Shown: positions 14,782 to 24,160, counted from the first letter of the stretch. The stretch is 64,000 bases of DNA from CAVSNH01 sp963729275 (GCA_963729275.1 CAVSNH010000013.1:248001-312000); one strand, 5' to 3'. Translations and numbers: made by a program. The notes: generated by a model from the sequence alone, not told the origin.

Positions 14782-16512
14782 GTGTCACCCGAGAAGGCGC
14801 GGCCTGTGGCTGAGCGCGACGGGATGACCGGCGTCCCCACGTGGTTCGGACCTGCCGGGCGCCCCCTGCACGGCTGGGTGCATGTGCCGAAGAACGGAAG
14901 AGCCCGCGGCGTCGCCGTGTTCTGCGACCCGCTCGGGAGGGAGGCGGCGAACGCCCTGCCGGCCGTGCGGGTGGCCGGTGCGCAGGCGGCAGCGACCGGC
15001 ATCGCCGCGGTTCGCTTCGCCTATGCCGGAACCGGCGACTCGGCCGGACACCTCACCGACCCCGATCGGGTGTCCGACTGGCTGGACAGCATCGACCAGG
15101 CCGTGGCCCTGGCCCGCACCATGTGCCCCGGGCCCGTGATCCTGGTCGGGCTGCGAGCCGGTGCGTTGCTGGCCACGGCGTCGTGCAACCGGGGAACCAC
15201 CGTCGACGGCCTCGTTCTCTGGGACCCGACGCCGTCGGGCCGAAGGTTCCTACGACTCGAGCAAACCTTGTTGGCCACCGGTTTCGGCGTGCCGCAACCC
15301 GACGACGGCTCGGTCTCCGGGCCGGCGTTCTCCTACTCGCCGCAGACGGTGGGCGACCTCTCGTCCATCGGCCTGCATCCCCTCGGCCCATCGGGACCAC
15401 CGACCATCATCTTCGGCCGGGCCGGCGACCGCGCCACGGACAACATCCGTCGCCAGTTCGAGGAGGCCGGCGCCGAGTGGGTCGACGCTGAGGGCCAGAA
15501 CACGCTCTTCGACGTGTACCCCGACGATCTGGTCGTACCCCGCACCATGATCAAGGCCCTGGTCGACCGCATGGGTCACCTGGTCGGCGGCCCGGAGGAG
15601 CCGGTGCACCTCGTCCCCCAGGACGCTGCCGTCGTGCTCCACGACGGCAGCCCCGTGCGCGAGCGCCCGCGGTGGCTCGGGCCGAACCGGCTCTTCGCCA
15701 TGTCCAGTGAGCCCGTCGTCGGGGACGTGCTGGCGGGCAGTCCCACGCTGGTCTTCCTCTCGGCCGGCGCGCTCGACCACACCGGGCCGGGTCGGCAATG
15801 GGTCGAGCTCACTCGGGGGTTCGCGGCCAGAGGGCTGCGCACACTGCGGGTCGACCTCGACGGAGTGGGCGAGAGCGAGGGACGTCCCGACCTTCCCCGC
15901 AACGTGCCCAAGCTGGCGGCAGCGATCGACGACGTGTGTGACCTCTGCGCCGCGCTCGGCGACCCCGAGGCCGGTGACATCGTCTTCGTCGGCCTCTCGA
16001 GTGGCGGCTATCACGCCATCGAGGCCGCCCTGCGCCTTCACCCGAGGGCCATCTGCGTGATGAACCCGGGAACGACGGGCCCGGTCGCCGAGCTGACCGT
16101 GGGCGAGCCCATCGACCCGCGACGCCGCGCCTACCAGCCGAGGCCGGCGGTGCTGCGCCGGATGGCCGTCAAGCACCACCGGATGGCGCGCTTCCTCAAC
16201 CGAGCGCTGCTCCAGGTGGCGGTCTGGCGCTCGCCGCATCGCCCCATCGCCGAGGTCGGCCGACGACGGATCCCCTTTCTGCTCATCCTCACCGAGGAGG
16301 ACTCGGAACAGTTCGAGCCGTCGCCGTACTGGTGGCTGGTCCGTCGCCGCCTGGAGCGCAAGCAGCTCCTCGACGCCCGGATCGTCCCTGGCTTCGACCA
16401 CTCCCTCTACACGGTCCAGGGCCAGGACAACACCTATCCCATCCTCATCTCGTGGATCACCGACCGCTACGGCCGGCAGTCGCCGGAGTCTGAGGCGCCC
16501 CCGGTCAGATGA
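14782..16512 (+). CDS. Two-domain alpha/beta hydrolase, exosortase-linked hydrolase-like N-terminus
   Basis: The 576-residue protein contains two alpha/beta-hydrolase domains in tandem. The first (about 15-270) resembles the exosortase-A-associated hydrolase 2 family: RFAYAGTGDSAG, then GLRAGALLATA at the nucleophile elbow, and LVLWDPTPSGRRFLR. The elbow has Arg where Ser is expected. The second domain (about 310-560) has VDLDGVGESEG and a normal elbow GLSSGGYHAI, with a late FDHSLYTV His. So one domain looks catalytic and one structural. Context between a glycosyltransferase and a polysaccharide exporter suggests acyl or glycan-lipid chemistry. GTG 14782 and ATG 14824 are both possible starts. 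Confidence 0.82.
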   Translation: MSPEKARPVAERDGMTGVPTWFGPAGRPLHGWVHVPKNGRARGVAVFCDPLGREAANALPAVRVAGAQAAATGIAAVRFAYAGTGDSAGHLTDPDRVSDWLDSIDQAVALARTMCPGPVILVGLRAGALLATASCNRGTTVDGLVLWDPTPSGRRFLRLEQTLLATGFGVPQPDDGSVSGPAFSYSPQTVGDLSSIGLHPLGPSGPPTIIFGRAGDRATDNIRRQFEEAGAEWVDAEGQNTLFDVYPDDLVVPRTMIKALVDRMGHLVGGPEEPVHLVPQDAAVVLHDGSPVRERPRWLGPNRLFAMSSEPVVGDVLAGSPTLVFLSAGALDHTGPGRQWVELTRGFAARGLRTLRVDLDGVGESEGRPDLPRNVPKLAAAIDDVCDLCAALGDPEAGDIVFVGLSSGGYHAIEAALRLHPRAICVMNPGTTGPVAELTVGEPIDPRRRAYQPRPAVLRRMAVKHHRMARFLNRALLQVAVWRSPHRPIAEVGRRRIPFLLILTEEDSEQFEPSPYWWLVRRRLERKQLLDARIVPGFDHSLYTVQGQDNTYPILISWITDRYGRQSPESEAPPVR

Positions 16513-17317
16513 CGTCGGCGAAGCCGCGCTCCATCTGCTCGAAGAGAACCGTCCCGACCAAGAAGACGATGATGGGCACGGTGACGGAGAGCAAGATCTG
16601 CCAGAGCGGTGGCGCGGCGGTGTTGAGGAACGCCCAGCGGAACTCGTTGAGTAGCCACGTCAATGGATTGATGTCGTAGAACAGCTGGTACTTGGCGATG
16701 GGTGGGTAACCCACCGGACTGGCAAAGAGCAGGAACTGGAGCATGAACGGTACGAAGTAGTTGACGTCCCGGTAGCGCACGGTGAGGCCGGCGCTGACCA
16801 CCCCCACCCCGCTGGCCAGCAGGACGATCATGAGCAGCCATACCGGAACGAGCACGATGGTGATGCCGGGCCCCTTCCGGTAGATGGCCATCAGGATGAA
16901 CAGGAAGACGGTCGTGACTCCGAAGTCGACCAGGTTGGAGTAACAGGCGGAGAGGGGCACCAGCATGCGGGGGAAGAAGACCTTGGACACGAGGTCGCGG
17001 TTGGCGACGAGCGACTGTTGCGCCCGAGTGATGATCCCGTTGAACATGTTCCAGCCGAGAAGCCCCACGAAGGCGAAGAGGATGTAGGGGCCGTCGTACC
17101 CGCTCTTCAAATGGGCCACGTTGTGGAAGACGAGAGTGAAGATGGCCGCGGTGAGGAGCGGCTGGAGGATGACCCAGACGACTCCGAGCAAAGTCTGGCG
17201 GTAGCGAAGGGTGACATCGCGGGCCCCGAATCGGTATGCCACCTCGCGGCCTTCCCACAGCTCGGAGATCTTGGGGAGGGCGAACCGCCTCGGTGGGGTG
17301 ATGATCGTGGTGGGCAT
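16505..17317 (-). CDS. ABC-2 type polysaccharide export permease (Wzm/TagG-like)
   Basis: The 270-residue protein has six predicted membrane segments of the ABC2_membrane family. The cytoplasmic N-terminal helix ends RFGARDVTLRYRQTLLGVVW, the typical amphipathic entry of O-antigen and teichoic-acid permeases, and FASPVGYPP and NPLTWLLNEFRWAFL are further family blocks. It pairs with the ATPase encoded 14 bp upstream to export an undecaprenyl-linked polymer. The start is the ATG at 17317 (MPTTIITPPRRFAL); the extra 66 codons upstream are antisense-like. Its stop overlaps the end of the convergent hydrolase gene by 8 bp. Confidence 0.92.
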   Translation of the reverse strand: MPTTIITPPRRFALPKISELWEGREVAYRFGARDVTLRYRQTLLGVVWVILQPLLTAAIFTLVFHNVAHLKSGYDGPYILFAFVGLLGWNMFNGIITRAQQSLVANRDLVSKVFFPRMLVPLSACYSNLVDFGVTTVFLFILMAIYRKGPGITIVLVPVWLLMIVLLASGVGVVSAGLTVRYRDVNYFVPFMLQFLLFASPVGYPPIAKYQLFYDINPLTWLLNEFRWAFLNTAAPPLWQILLSVTVPIIVFLVGTVLFEQMERGFADVI

Positions 17318-17331
17318 GTGAGGTGGCTCGC

Positions 17332-18546
17332 TCAGCTCTGGTGGTACTCGAACTGCGGGAAGACGACGCCATGATCGGTGGCGTCGGGCGTCGTCGCGAA
17401 CGGATAGGGGGTCACCGGGAGCACCTGAAAGCGGCAGGCCTGCTCCCAGATGTCGGTCGCGCGGCCTCCGGAGAAGATGGACAGGTCGGCGGTATAGGCC
17501 CCGGGCTTGAGCCACGGGGTGGTGATACGCAGCTGTCCATGAGCATCAGTGGCCGGGTCGAGCCAGAAGTCGACGACCCGGGAGTCACACTGTGCGACCA
17601 GCATCCCGTCTTCGTTGTTGAGAAAACACGAGAGGTGGTAGCGGTTCCCGAATGATGGGTTGGCGCCGATGGTGAATTCGACCACCACCTCGTTACCGGG
17701 CTTGGTGATGTCGTCTTCGACCTTGGCCTCGAGGATTCGGATCTCGCCGGTGCCGGGTCGGAACGTGGCCTCTCGGAGGAGGGGGGCGTCGCGGGTGAAG
17801 CTGCGCTTGTAGGCCTCGAGCGCCTCTTCGACGGTGCCATGCAGGATGAGCTTGCCCTGCTCCATGAACAGGGCGGAGTTGCAGAGATCCGACACTGTCT
17901 GGAGCTGGTGACTGACCACCAGCACGGTGCGGCCATCCCGAGCCACCTCACGCATCTTGCGCAGGCACTTGGACTGGAAGTCAGAGTCGCCCACGGCCAG
18001 GACCTCGTCGACGGCCAGGATCTCGCTCTCCAGGTGGGCCGCAACGGCGAAGGCCAACCGGATGTACATGCCGGTGGAGTAGCGCTTCACCTGAACGTCG
18101 AGGAAGCGCTCGGTACCGGCGAACTCCACGATGTCGTCGAAGCGGGCCTTGATCTCTTTTCGCCGCATGCCGAGGAGGGTCCCGTTCAAGTAGACGTTTT
18201 CCCGGCCGGTCAGCTCGGGGTGGAACCCAGTGCCGACCTCGAGGAGGCTGCCGACCCTCCCCCCAACCTCGACCCGGCCTTTGGTCGGGGCCGTGATGCG
18301 GTTGAGGACCTTGAGCATGGTGCTCTTGCCTGCCCCGTTTCGGCCGATGATGCCGGTGACCTGGCCCCAGGGAACTTCGAAGCTCACGTCGTCGAGCGCC
18401 TCGAAGCTCTCGTGCCGTTTTTGTCCGCGCCGTTGGCGGACGCGCTTGATAAGGGCCTCCGCCGCCAAGGACGACTGGTCTTCGCGGCGGAGGATCCGGT
18501 AGGTCTTCGAAAGGTGCTCGACCTTGATGGCGGGCGCGTCGGGCAT
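17332..18546 (-). CDS. Polysaccharide ABC transporter ATPase with carbohydrate-binding C-terminus (Wzt-like)
   Basis: The 404-residue protein has an ABC ATPase domain with Walker A IIGRNGAGKST, signature KRYSTGMYIRLAFAVA and Walker B ILAVDEVLAVGD, then a C-terminal beta-sandwich of about 150 residues like the Wzt domain that recognises the polymer end (EFTIGANPSFGNRYHLSCFL, and WLKPGAYTADLSIFSGG). This two-part build is specific to exporters that read the substrate before export. The ATG at 18546 (MPDAPAIKVEHLSK) is the family-like start; a longer open frame adds 19 residues. It is the partner of the permease downstream. Confidence 0.93.
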   Translation of the reverse strand: MPDAPAIKVEHLSKTYRILRREDQSSLAAEALIKRVRQRRGQKRHESFEALDDVSFEVPWGQVTGIIGRNGAGKSTMLKVLNRITAPTKGRVEVGGRVGSLLEVGTGFHPELTGRENVYLNGTLLGMRRKEIKARFDDIVEFAGTERFLDVQVKRYSTGMYIRLAFAVAAHLESEILAVDEVLAVGDSDFQSKCLRKMREVARDGRTVLVVSHQLQTVSDLCNSALFMEQGKLILHGTVEEALEAYKRSFTRDAPLLREATFRPGTGEIRILEAKVEDDITKPGNEVVVEFTIGANPSFGNRYHLSCFLNNEDGMLVAQCDSRVVDFWLDPATDAHGQLRITTPWLKPGAYTADLSIFSGGRATDIWEQACRFQVLPVTPYPFATTPDATDHGVVFPQFEYHQS

Positions 18547-18678
18547 CGACTTCAACGTTAGACGGCGACTTTCATGACCCTTCAGCATCGTCACGCCCGA
18601 CACCCGCCTTGAGCAGGTCGGATATGGATGGCAGACCAGTGGTGGTCACAACCACCGTTGCCGGCGTCTCGGCCCTGG

Positions 18679-20466
18679 TCAGTCGTCTAGTCGGAGGGCG
18701 GAGACGAAGGCTTCTTGGGGGACCTCGACCCGGCCGATGGTCTTCATCCGCTTCTTTCCCTCCTTCTGGCGATCGAGCAGCTTGCGCTTGCGGGTGATGT
18801 CCCCTCCGTAGCACTTGGCCAGCACGTCCTTGCGCTTGGCCTTGACCGTCTCGCGGGCCAGGACCCGGCCCCCCACCGCGGCCTGGATGGGCACGTCGAA
18901 GAGCTGGCGGGGGATGAGCTCGCGCAGCTTCTCGGTCATCCGCCGGCCGTAGGCGTCGGCCTGCGACTTGTGCACGATGGTCGAGAACGCGTCGACCGGC
19001 GCTCGGTTGATGAGCAGGTCCACCTTCACCAGGTCGGCAGTGGCATAGCCGTCAGGCTCGTAGTCGAGACTGGCATAGCCCTTGGTGCGACTCTTCAGCT
19101 GGTCGAAGAAGTTGACCACCACCTCGGCCAGCGGGATCGAGTAGACGAACTCGACCCGCTCGGGAGAGAGGTACTCCATGCGCATCATCTCGCCCCGGTG
19201 CGACTGGCACAGCTCCATGATGGTGCCCGTGTACTCGGCCGGGGTGAGGATGGTGGCCCGCAGGACGGGCTCGTCGACGTGGTCGAGCCGGCTCGCCTCG
19301 GGCAGCTCGGTCGGGTTGTCGACCTCGAGCTCGCTGCCGTTGCTGAGGTAGGCCCGGTAGGCGACGGACGGGGCGGTGGCGATGAGAGAGAGGTCGAACT
19401 CTCGCTCGAGGCGCTCGCGCACGATCTCCATGTGCAAGAGGCCGAGGAAGCCGCACCGGAACCCGAAGCCCAGGGCATGGGACGACTCCGGCTCGTAGGT
19501 GAAGCTGGCGTCGTTGAGCCGGAGCTTCTCCAGCGCGTCACGCAGTGCCGGGAGCTCGTCTCCGTCCACCGGGTAGAGGCCGCAGAACACCATCGGCTTG
19601 GGATCGCGGTAGCCGGCCAGCGGCTCGGCGGCCGGGTGGACGGTGGTGGTCACCGTCTCACCCGACCGCGCCCCAGCCACGTTCTTGATGCCGGCGATGA
19701 GATAGCCCACCTCTCCAGGGCCCAGCTCGGACACCGGGAGCGGAACAGGGGTCCGGATGCCGACCTCCTCGATGTCGTGGTCGGTGCCGGCCTGCATGAA
19801 GCGCAGCCGCTCGGCCGCTCGGAGATGCCCGTCCATGACCCGGATGGAACTGATCACCCCTCGGTACTGGTCGTAGGTCGAGTCGAAGATGAGGGCGCGC
19901 AGCGGGGCGCCCGGGACATAGGCCGGCGGCGGGATGCGCTCGACCACCGCGTCGAGGAGCCCAGGCACCCCCTCGCCCGTCTTGGCCGAGATGCGCAGGA
20001 TGCCGGCCGAGTCGAGGCCGAGGACCCGCTCGATCTCCTCGGCGCAGCGATCCGGATCGGCCGCCGGCAGATCGATCTTGTTGAGGACGGCCACGATCTC
20101 GAGGTTGTGCTCGAGCGCCTGGTAGCAGTTGGCCAGAGTCTGGGCCTGGATACCCTGCGAGGCGTCGACCAGGAGCACCGCACCCTCACAGGCGGCGATC
20201 GACCGGCTGACCTCGTAGCCGAAGTCGACGTGCCCCGGCGTGTCGATGAGGTGGAGGAGGTGGTCCCTCCAGACGACCCGCACGTTCTGGGCCTTGATGG
20301 TGATCCCCCGCTCACGCTCGAGGTCCATCGAATCGAGGTACTGCTCGCGCATGAGGCGCGGGTCGACGGCACCGGTCAGCTCGAGGATGCGGTCGGAAAG
20401 GGTCGACTTCCCGTGGTCGACGTGGCTGATGATGGAGAAATTGCGGATCTGGTCGCTGGTCGCCAC
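18679..20466 (-). CDS. lepA: Elongation factor 4 (LepA), ribosome back-translocase
   Basis: The 595-residue GTPase shows G1 SHVDHGKST, G3 DTPGHVDFGYEV and G4 LNKIDLP, the EF-G-like domains II and III, and the LepA-specific C-terminal domain with VGGRVLARETVKAKRKDVLA and KCYGGDITRKRKLLDRQKEG. EF4 acts on stalled or misplaced ribosomes and in initiation. The GTG at 20466 places the start seven residues before NFSIISHVDHGKS, as in other LepA proteins; the 68 extra codons upstream are shadow. It diverges from rpsT, a common actinobacterial pairing. Confidence 0.98.
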   Translation of the reverse strand: MATSDQIRNFSIISHVDHGKSTLSDRILELTGAVDPRLMREQYLDSMDLERERGITIKAQNVRVVWRDHLLHLIDTPGHVDFGYEVSRSIAACEGAVLLVDASQGIQAQTLANCYQALEHNLEIVAVLNKIDLPAADPDRCAEEIERVLGLDSAGILRISAKTGEGVPGLLDAVVERIPPPAYVPGAPLRALIFDSTYDQYRGVISSIRVMDGHLRAAERLRFMQAGTDHDIEEVGIRTPVPLPVSELGPGEVGYLIAGIKNVAGARSGETVTTTVHPAAEPLAGYRDPKPMVFCGLYPVDGDELPALRDALEKLRLNDASFTYEPESSHALGFGFRCGFLGLLHMEIVRERLEREFDLSLIATAPSVAYRAYLSNGSELEVDNPTELPEASRLDHVDEPVLRATILTPAEYTGTIMELCQSHRGEMMRMEYLSPERVEFVYSIPLAEVVVNFFDQLKSRTKGYASLDYEPDGYATADLVKVDLLINRAPVDAFSTIVHKSQADAYGRRMTEKLRELIPRQLFDVPIQAAVGGRVLARETVKAKRKDVLAKCYGGDITRKRKLLDRQKEGKKRMKTIGRVEVPQEAFVSALRLDD

Positions 20467-20669
20467 GGGCCGACCAGCGTACCGGCGGGTGTCTCGCCCC
20501 CGGCTCGGGCCCGCCGCCCGCCCAGGGGATGGGTGGCGGCTGGTATCCTGACGGCTCGATCTCCGGGCCGGCAGTTGTTCGAACGACGCCCCGGAGGGCG
20601 GCGACACGACCGGGCATTGCCTCCCTGCGGCCCGGGTGCACGCAACGAGTCCGCGACGCAAGGAATCCA

Positions 20670-20936
20670 ATGGCCAACATCCGCAGTCAGATCAAGCGCA
20701 ACCGGCAGACGATCAAGCGCAACAACCGGAACAAGTCGGTCAAGGCCGAGTTCCGGACTCGCACCAAGCGGGCGACCCAGGCCATCGAGGATGACGCCGA
20801 CGACCAGGAGGATGCCATCCGCTTGGCCGTGAAGCGCATCGACAAGGCGGCGGCCAAGGGCGTCATCCACAAGAACCAGGCGGCCAATCGCAAGGCGCGT
20901 CTCATGCGCCGGGCGGCCCGGGCGGTCAACGCCTGA
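20670..20936 (+). CDS. rpsT: 30S ribosomal protein S20
   Basis: The 88-residue basic protein begins MANIRSQIKRNRQTIKRN and ends in the S20 helix KNQAANRKARLMRRAARAV. S20 binds the 5' and 3' minor domains of 16S rRNA. The ATG at 20670 is preceded by AGGAATCCA. It is divergent from lepA. The stop region (CTGA at 20933) overlaps the open frame of the following glycosyltransferase. Confidence 0.98.
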   Translation: MANIRSQIKRNRQTIKRNNRNKSVKAEFRTRTKRATQAIEDDADDQEDAIRLAVKRIDKAAAKGVIHKNQAANRKARLMRRAARAVNA

Positions 20937-21961
20937 CGGCCTCCCGACAACCCGAGGCGACGCCAGGCGAGGCGAAGCCGACGGTCGCCATCGTCCTCGC
21001 CACTTGCCGCCCTCCCGGCCCCATGCTGGAGGAGGCGGTCGAGTCGGTGCGCAAGCAAACCTTGGAGGATTGGAAGCTCGTCATCGTCGACGACGGCTCA
21101 CCGGATCCCAGCGGGCTGGACGACTTCGCCAACGCACACGGGCTCGATGTGGTGCATCAGGCCCGACAGGGCCTGTGCTTCGCCCGGAACACGGGTCTCG
21201 CCAACACCTCGTCCCTCTATGTCGCCTTCTGCGACGACGACGACGTCTGGCTGCCGGAGAAGCTCGAGCGCCAGGTCAAGATGCTCGAGGGGCGGCCGGA
21301 CGCAGTGGCGTGCCATTGCCAGTTCGAGGTGTTCTCGGACGAAGGCCCGACGTCCACCGGCACCGCTAGCGCCTACGACGTCCACCAATTGCTGCGAGGA
21401 GAGCGCTTCTCGCTGTTCCCGACGATGCTCATCCGGCGCTCGGAGATCGACGCCTGTGGCTGGTTCAGCTCCGACTTCCCGGCCGCCGAGGACGTCGACA
21501 TGACCTATCGGCTGGCCCGGCGTGGGCCGGTGCTCTTCTGCGACGAGGTTCTCTTCCGTTACCGCCGGCACAGCGGAAACGTGACCAACAACCTTCGGGA
21601 GAGCTCGTTGGCCTCACTCATGGCCCTCGAGGTCCAGCGCTACCGCCAGTCGGTCGTGGCCGACCGGACGGGAGCCATGGATGCTCGGCGTGGCAAGCGG
21701 GCCCTCGGCCGGTACTGGGCGAACAATGATCTCCGGGGCGCCGCCAACCTCTGGCGATCGGGACGCCGACGCGAGGCCATCGACCTGGCCTCGTGGACAC
21801 TGCGCACCTTCCCCCGAGAGACGGTGAGCGTCCTGGCGACCCGGGCGGCTCGACCTGTCGTCGGCCGCTCGACGAGGAGCAGCGATCCCCCGGGCCAGAC
21901 CGGTCCGGCCGGTTCGAGAACGACGAACGGCCGCGTCGGGCCTCAGGACGGATTGGTATAG
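20933..21961 (+). CDS. GT2-family glycosyltransferase; start codon unclear (CTG overlapping rpsT stop?)
   Basis: A GT-A transferase. Blocks are TVAIVLATCRPPGP (first strand), LVIVDDGSPDPSG, the Asp motif YVAFCDDDDVWLPEKLE and the acceptor motif FPAAEDVDMTYRLARRGPV. The first ATG is at 21023, but that would remove the first strand, which is encoded just upstream in the same open frame. No ATG, GTG or TTG exists there; the only near-cognate is CTG at 20933, overlapping the rpsT TGA. Start coordinates are therefore an inference, with 21023 as the conventional alternative. The last 19 bp overlap the convergent solute-binding protein gene. Confidence 0.8.
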   Translation: MTASRQPEATPGEAKPTVAIVLATCRPPGPMLEEAVESVRKQTLEDWKLVIVDDGSPDPSGLDDFANAHGLDVVHQARQGLCFARNTGLANTSSLYVAFCDDDDVWLPEKLERQVKMLEGRPDAVACHCQFEVFSDEGPTSTGTASAYDVHQLLRGERFSLFPTMLIRRSEIDACGWFSSDFPAAEDVDMTYRLARRGPVLFCDEVLFRYRRHSGNVTNNLRESSLASLMALEVQRYRQSVVADRTGAMDARRGKRALGRYWANNDLRGAANLWRSGRRREAIDLASWTLRTFPRETVSVLATRAARPVVGRSTRSSDPPGQTGPAGSRTTNGRVGPQDGLV

Positions 21962-23322
21962 AAGAACGGTTGGTCGCATCGGTACCCGTGAGTGGGACCG
22001 TTGATCGGCGGGTCGTCGAGGCGCTGGATCTGGCCCCCCTCGACCCTGCCGATGATGTAGCAGTTGGTCGGGATCTTCTTCGCCGGGTCGGCCGGCCCGA
22101 CGATGTAGCCACCCGAGAAGGAGGTGATGCCTCGCAGGGCCTGGAGCACCGACCCGCGGCTCGGGTCCGGACCGGCCGAGCGCAGCGCCTGGACGAACAG
22201 CTCGGTGGAGACCCAGCCGTACAGCGTGTAGAGGTCGGGCGAGAATCCGGGCGAGACTCGTTGCACCCAGGTCTGGAAGGTGCGGACGGCCGGCAGGTAG
22301 GCGGCGTCGCTGCCCAGGTACAGGGCAGTGGGCTGCTCGAAGTAGCTGCCGTCGATGGCCGACGGCCCGCCGGCCGACGAAACCAGCTGACTGCTGTAGG
22401 TCGATCCCCCGAGGACGATTACCGGATGGAAGTCCTCGAGGTCGAGCGCCTTGAAGACGGCGCCGGCGTAGTTGAAGGGCATCTGCTCGAGGAAGAGGAT
22501 CTTGACGCCGGCGTTGCGCATGTCGACCACGTACTGATCGAAGTTGGACGTTGTGATGTCGAAGGTCGGGTCGTAGACGACCCGGTAACCGATGTGGGTC
22601 ATGGCCGCCTTCTCCGACGCCCACTTGGTCTCGGCCGACGGCTGATCAGCGATGAGCGCACCCGTGTCACGCACGAGGGACGGGAACTTCTTCTGGTAGT
22701 AGGTGACAGGCCCTAGTTGCCAGCCGCTCGGGGTAGGAGCCGGGCTGAAGCTGTTGGGCAGCTCGGCGGTGGCCTCGTCCAGGTTCACCGTTACGTTGGG
22801 AACCTGTGGGTTCTTGGCCAGGATGGCTCCGCCGAAGTTGTCCTGGAGGGAGAAGCCGCCGACCATGGCGAAGTCCGTCAGGACGTCCTGTTGCGTGAGC
22901 TGCCGGTTGGGAGCGCCCGCATAGTTGTCGTTGCCGCTGTCGACCACGATCTTGCGACCGGCAACCCCACCCTGGGCGTTCACGTAGGCGGCGTAGGCCT
23001 GGGTCCCGACCAGCGCCCCCTTGAAGAGACCGGCGAGCAGGGTGGACACGTTGCCGATGCGCACGGTGGTAGCGGTGAGTCCGGTGCGATCGCTGAAGGC
23101 CGACTGCGGGATGGGCGGTTCGTGACCAGAGGCGGAGGTCGTGGGCGTGGTCGATGCCTGGGTGGACGAGCAGGCGGCCAAGAGGACGGCCAGGGCGCCC
23201 ACCACGACGAGGATCCCCCACCGGCCGGGCGAGCGGCGCCGGGCACGGAGCCGATCGAGCCCGTCAGGTACCGGGTCCATGGTCGGTCGATCGGCCAACT
23301 GAGCCATTTTCCGATGCATCAC
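21943..23322 (-). CDS. Solute-binding lipoprotein, branched-chain amino-acid (Peripla_BP_6) type
   Basis: A secreted lipoprotein with a lipobox VLLAAC (Cys at about residue 51 of the long form, 37 if the third Met is used) after a basic-hydrophobic signal segment. The mature part has the periplasmic-binding fold: RIGNVSTLLAGLFKGALVGT, AYVNAQGGVAGRKIVV and VLTDFAMVGGFSLQDNFGG. Such proteins feed amino acids, amides or aromatic acids to LIV-type ABC transporters. No permease or ATPase for it is in the window, so it is an orphan here. A GGGGAGGAA Shine-Dalgarno sequence precedes GTG 23322 and ATG 23319. It follows the thioesterase by 64 bp. Confidence 0.87.
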   Translation of the reverse strand: MMHRKMAQLADRPTMDPVPDGLDRLRARRRSPGRWGILVVVGALAVLLAACSSTQASTTPTTSASGHEPPIPQSAFSDRTGLTATTVRIGNVSTLLAGLFKGALVGTQAYAAYVNAQGGVAGRKIVVDSGNDNYAGAPNRQLTQQDVLTDFAMVGGFSLQDNFGGAILAKNPQVPNVTVNLDEATAELPNSFSPAPTPSGWQLGPVTYYQKKFPSLVRDTGALIADQPSAETKWASEKAAMTHIGYRVVYDPTFDITTSNFDQYVVDMRNAGVKILFLEQMPFNYAGAVFKALDLEDFHPVIVLGGSTYSSQLVSSAGGPSAIDGSYFEQPTALYLGSDAAYLPAVRTFQTWVQRVSPGFSPDLYTLYGWVSTELFVQALRSAGPDPSRGSVLQALRGITSFSGGYIVGPADPAKKIPTNCYIIGRVEGGQIQRLDDPPINGPTHGYRCDQPFFYTNPS

Positions 23323-23386
23323 CTATTCCTCCCCGTGTCGATCAGCGACGGTCACCCCCCTCGGTGGTCGACGTTCGATCCGCACT

Positions 23387-24160
23387 CTAAGGCTCATCGG
23401 TCTCAGCCGGCGGGTCGATCTCGCCCTCGCCCTCGCCTCCGGCCACCTCCTTCGCCCTCCGTCGTGACGACGCCATTCGATGCAGGACGTCGAGTCGGTC
23501 CGGCGGAAGGGCGACGAACTCGCCGTCGGCCTCGACGGTGACGACCCCGTCCTGGACCAGCCGGCCGCTGGTGTGGGTTCGCCGGCCGTCCACCGACGCC
23601 ACCGACGCCTCGAAGTCGGCCGGTCGGTCGATGAGGGTTGGCTTGCGATATCGAAGGCGGAGCTCCACCGTCGGCCCGGCGGCACCGGCGATCACGTTGG
23701 CCGCCGTCAGCATGATGTCGAAGACGGCAGCCAGCGCGGCACCGTGCACACATCCCGGCGCCCCCTCGAAGGGAGGTGCGAAGGTGACCCGGCCGCGGGC
23801 CATCGGTGGATCCAGTTCGAGGACGAGCGGAGGGGCCAGCGGGTTGCAGGCTCCGATGATCATGTCGAAGGGCATGGCCGTGGCCAGCGAGAACACGCCC
23901 GGGCTGTCGGACTCCTCTCCTCCCTCGGCGTACCGCCCACGAGGGGTGGCATCGGGAGGCGGGACGGCCTGCGCCAGCTCGTCGGCCACGGCTTCGAGTT
24001 GCCGGGCGACGTCGGGAAGCACGCCCGGTGGTGGATTGGCCGTCACGCACAAGGTGGCCAGTCGCCGGATGGTGGCGGCGAGCTCCTCGCGGCCGCCGCC
24101 GCTCCAGGGTCGCCCGGCTGACCCATCGCTCGGCGCCGTTCCGGCGTCCGCCTCAGTCAC
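23387..24160 (-). CDS. PaaI-like hotdog-fold thioesterase
   Basis: The 257-residue protein has a C-terminal hotdog domain (about 125-235): RVTFAPPFEGAPGCVHGAAL matches the PaaI/4HBT loop and helix that hold the catalytic turn, then FDIMLTAANVIAG and RLRYRKPTLIDRP. Family members cleave acyl-CoA thioesters. The GTG at 24160 overlaps the upstream LLM stop (GTGACTGA) and has a GGGGGG run before it. The first 110 residues are a helical extension with no assignment. It sits in a minus-strand dehydrogenase series, pointing to acyl-CoA catabolism. Confidence 0.85.
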   Translation of the reverse strand: MTEADAGTAPSDGSAGRPWSGGGREELAATIRRLATLCVTANPPPGVLPDVARQLEAVADELAQAVPPPDATPRGRYAEGGEESDSPGVFSLATAMPFDMIIGACNPLAPPLVLELDPPMARGRVTFAPPFEGAPGCVHGAALAAVFDIMLTAANVIAGAAGPTVELRLRYRKPTLIDRPADFEASVASVDGRRTHTSGRLVQDGVVTVEADGEFVALPPDRLDVLHRMASSRRRAKEVAGGEGEGEIDPPAETDEP

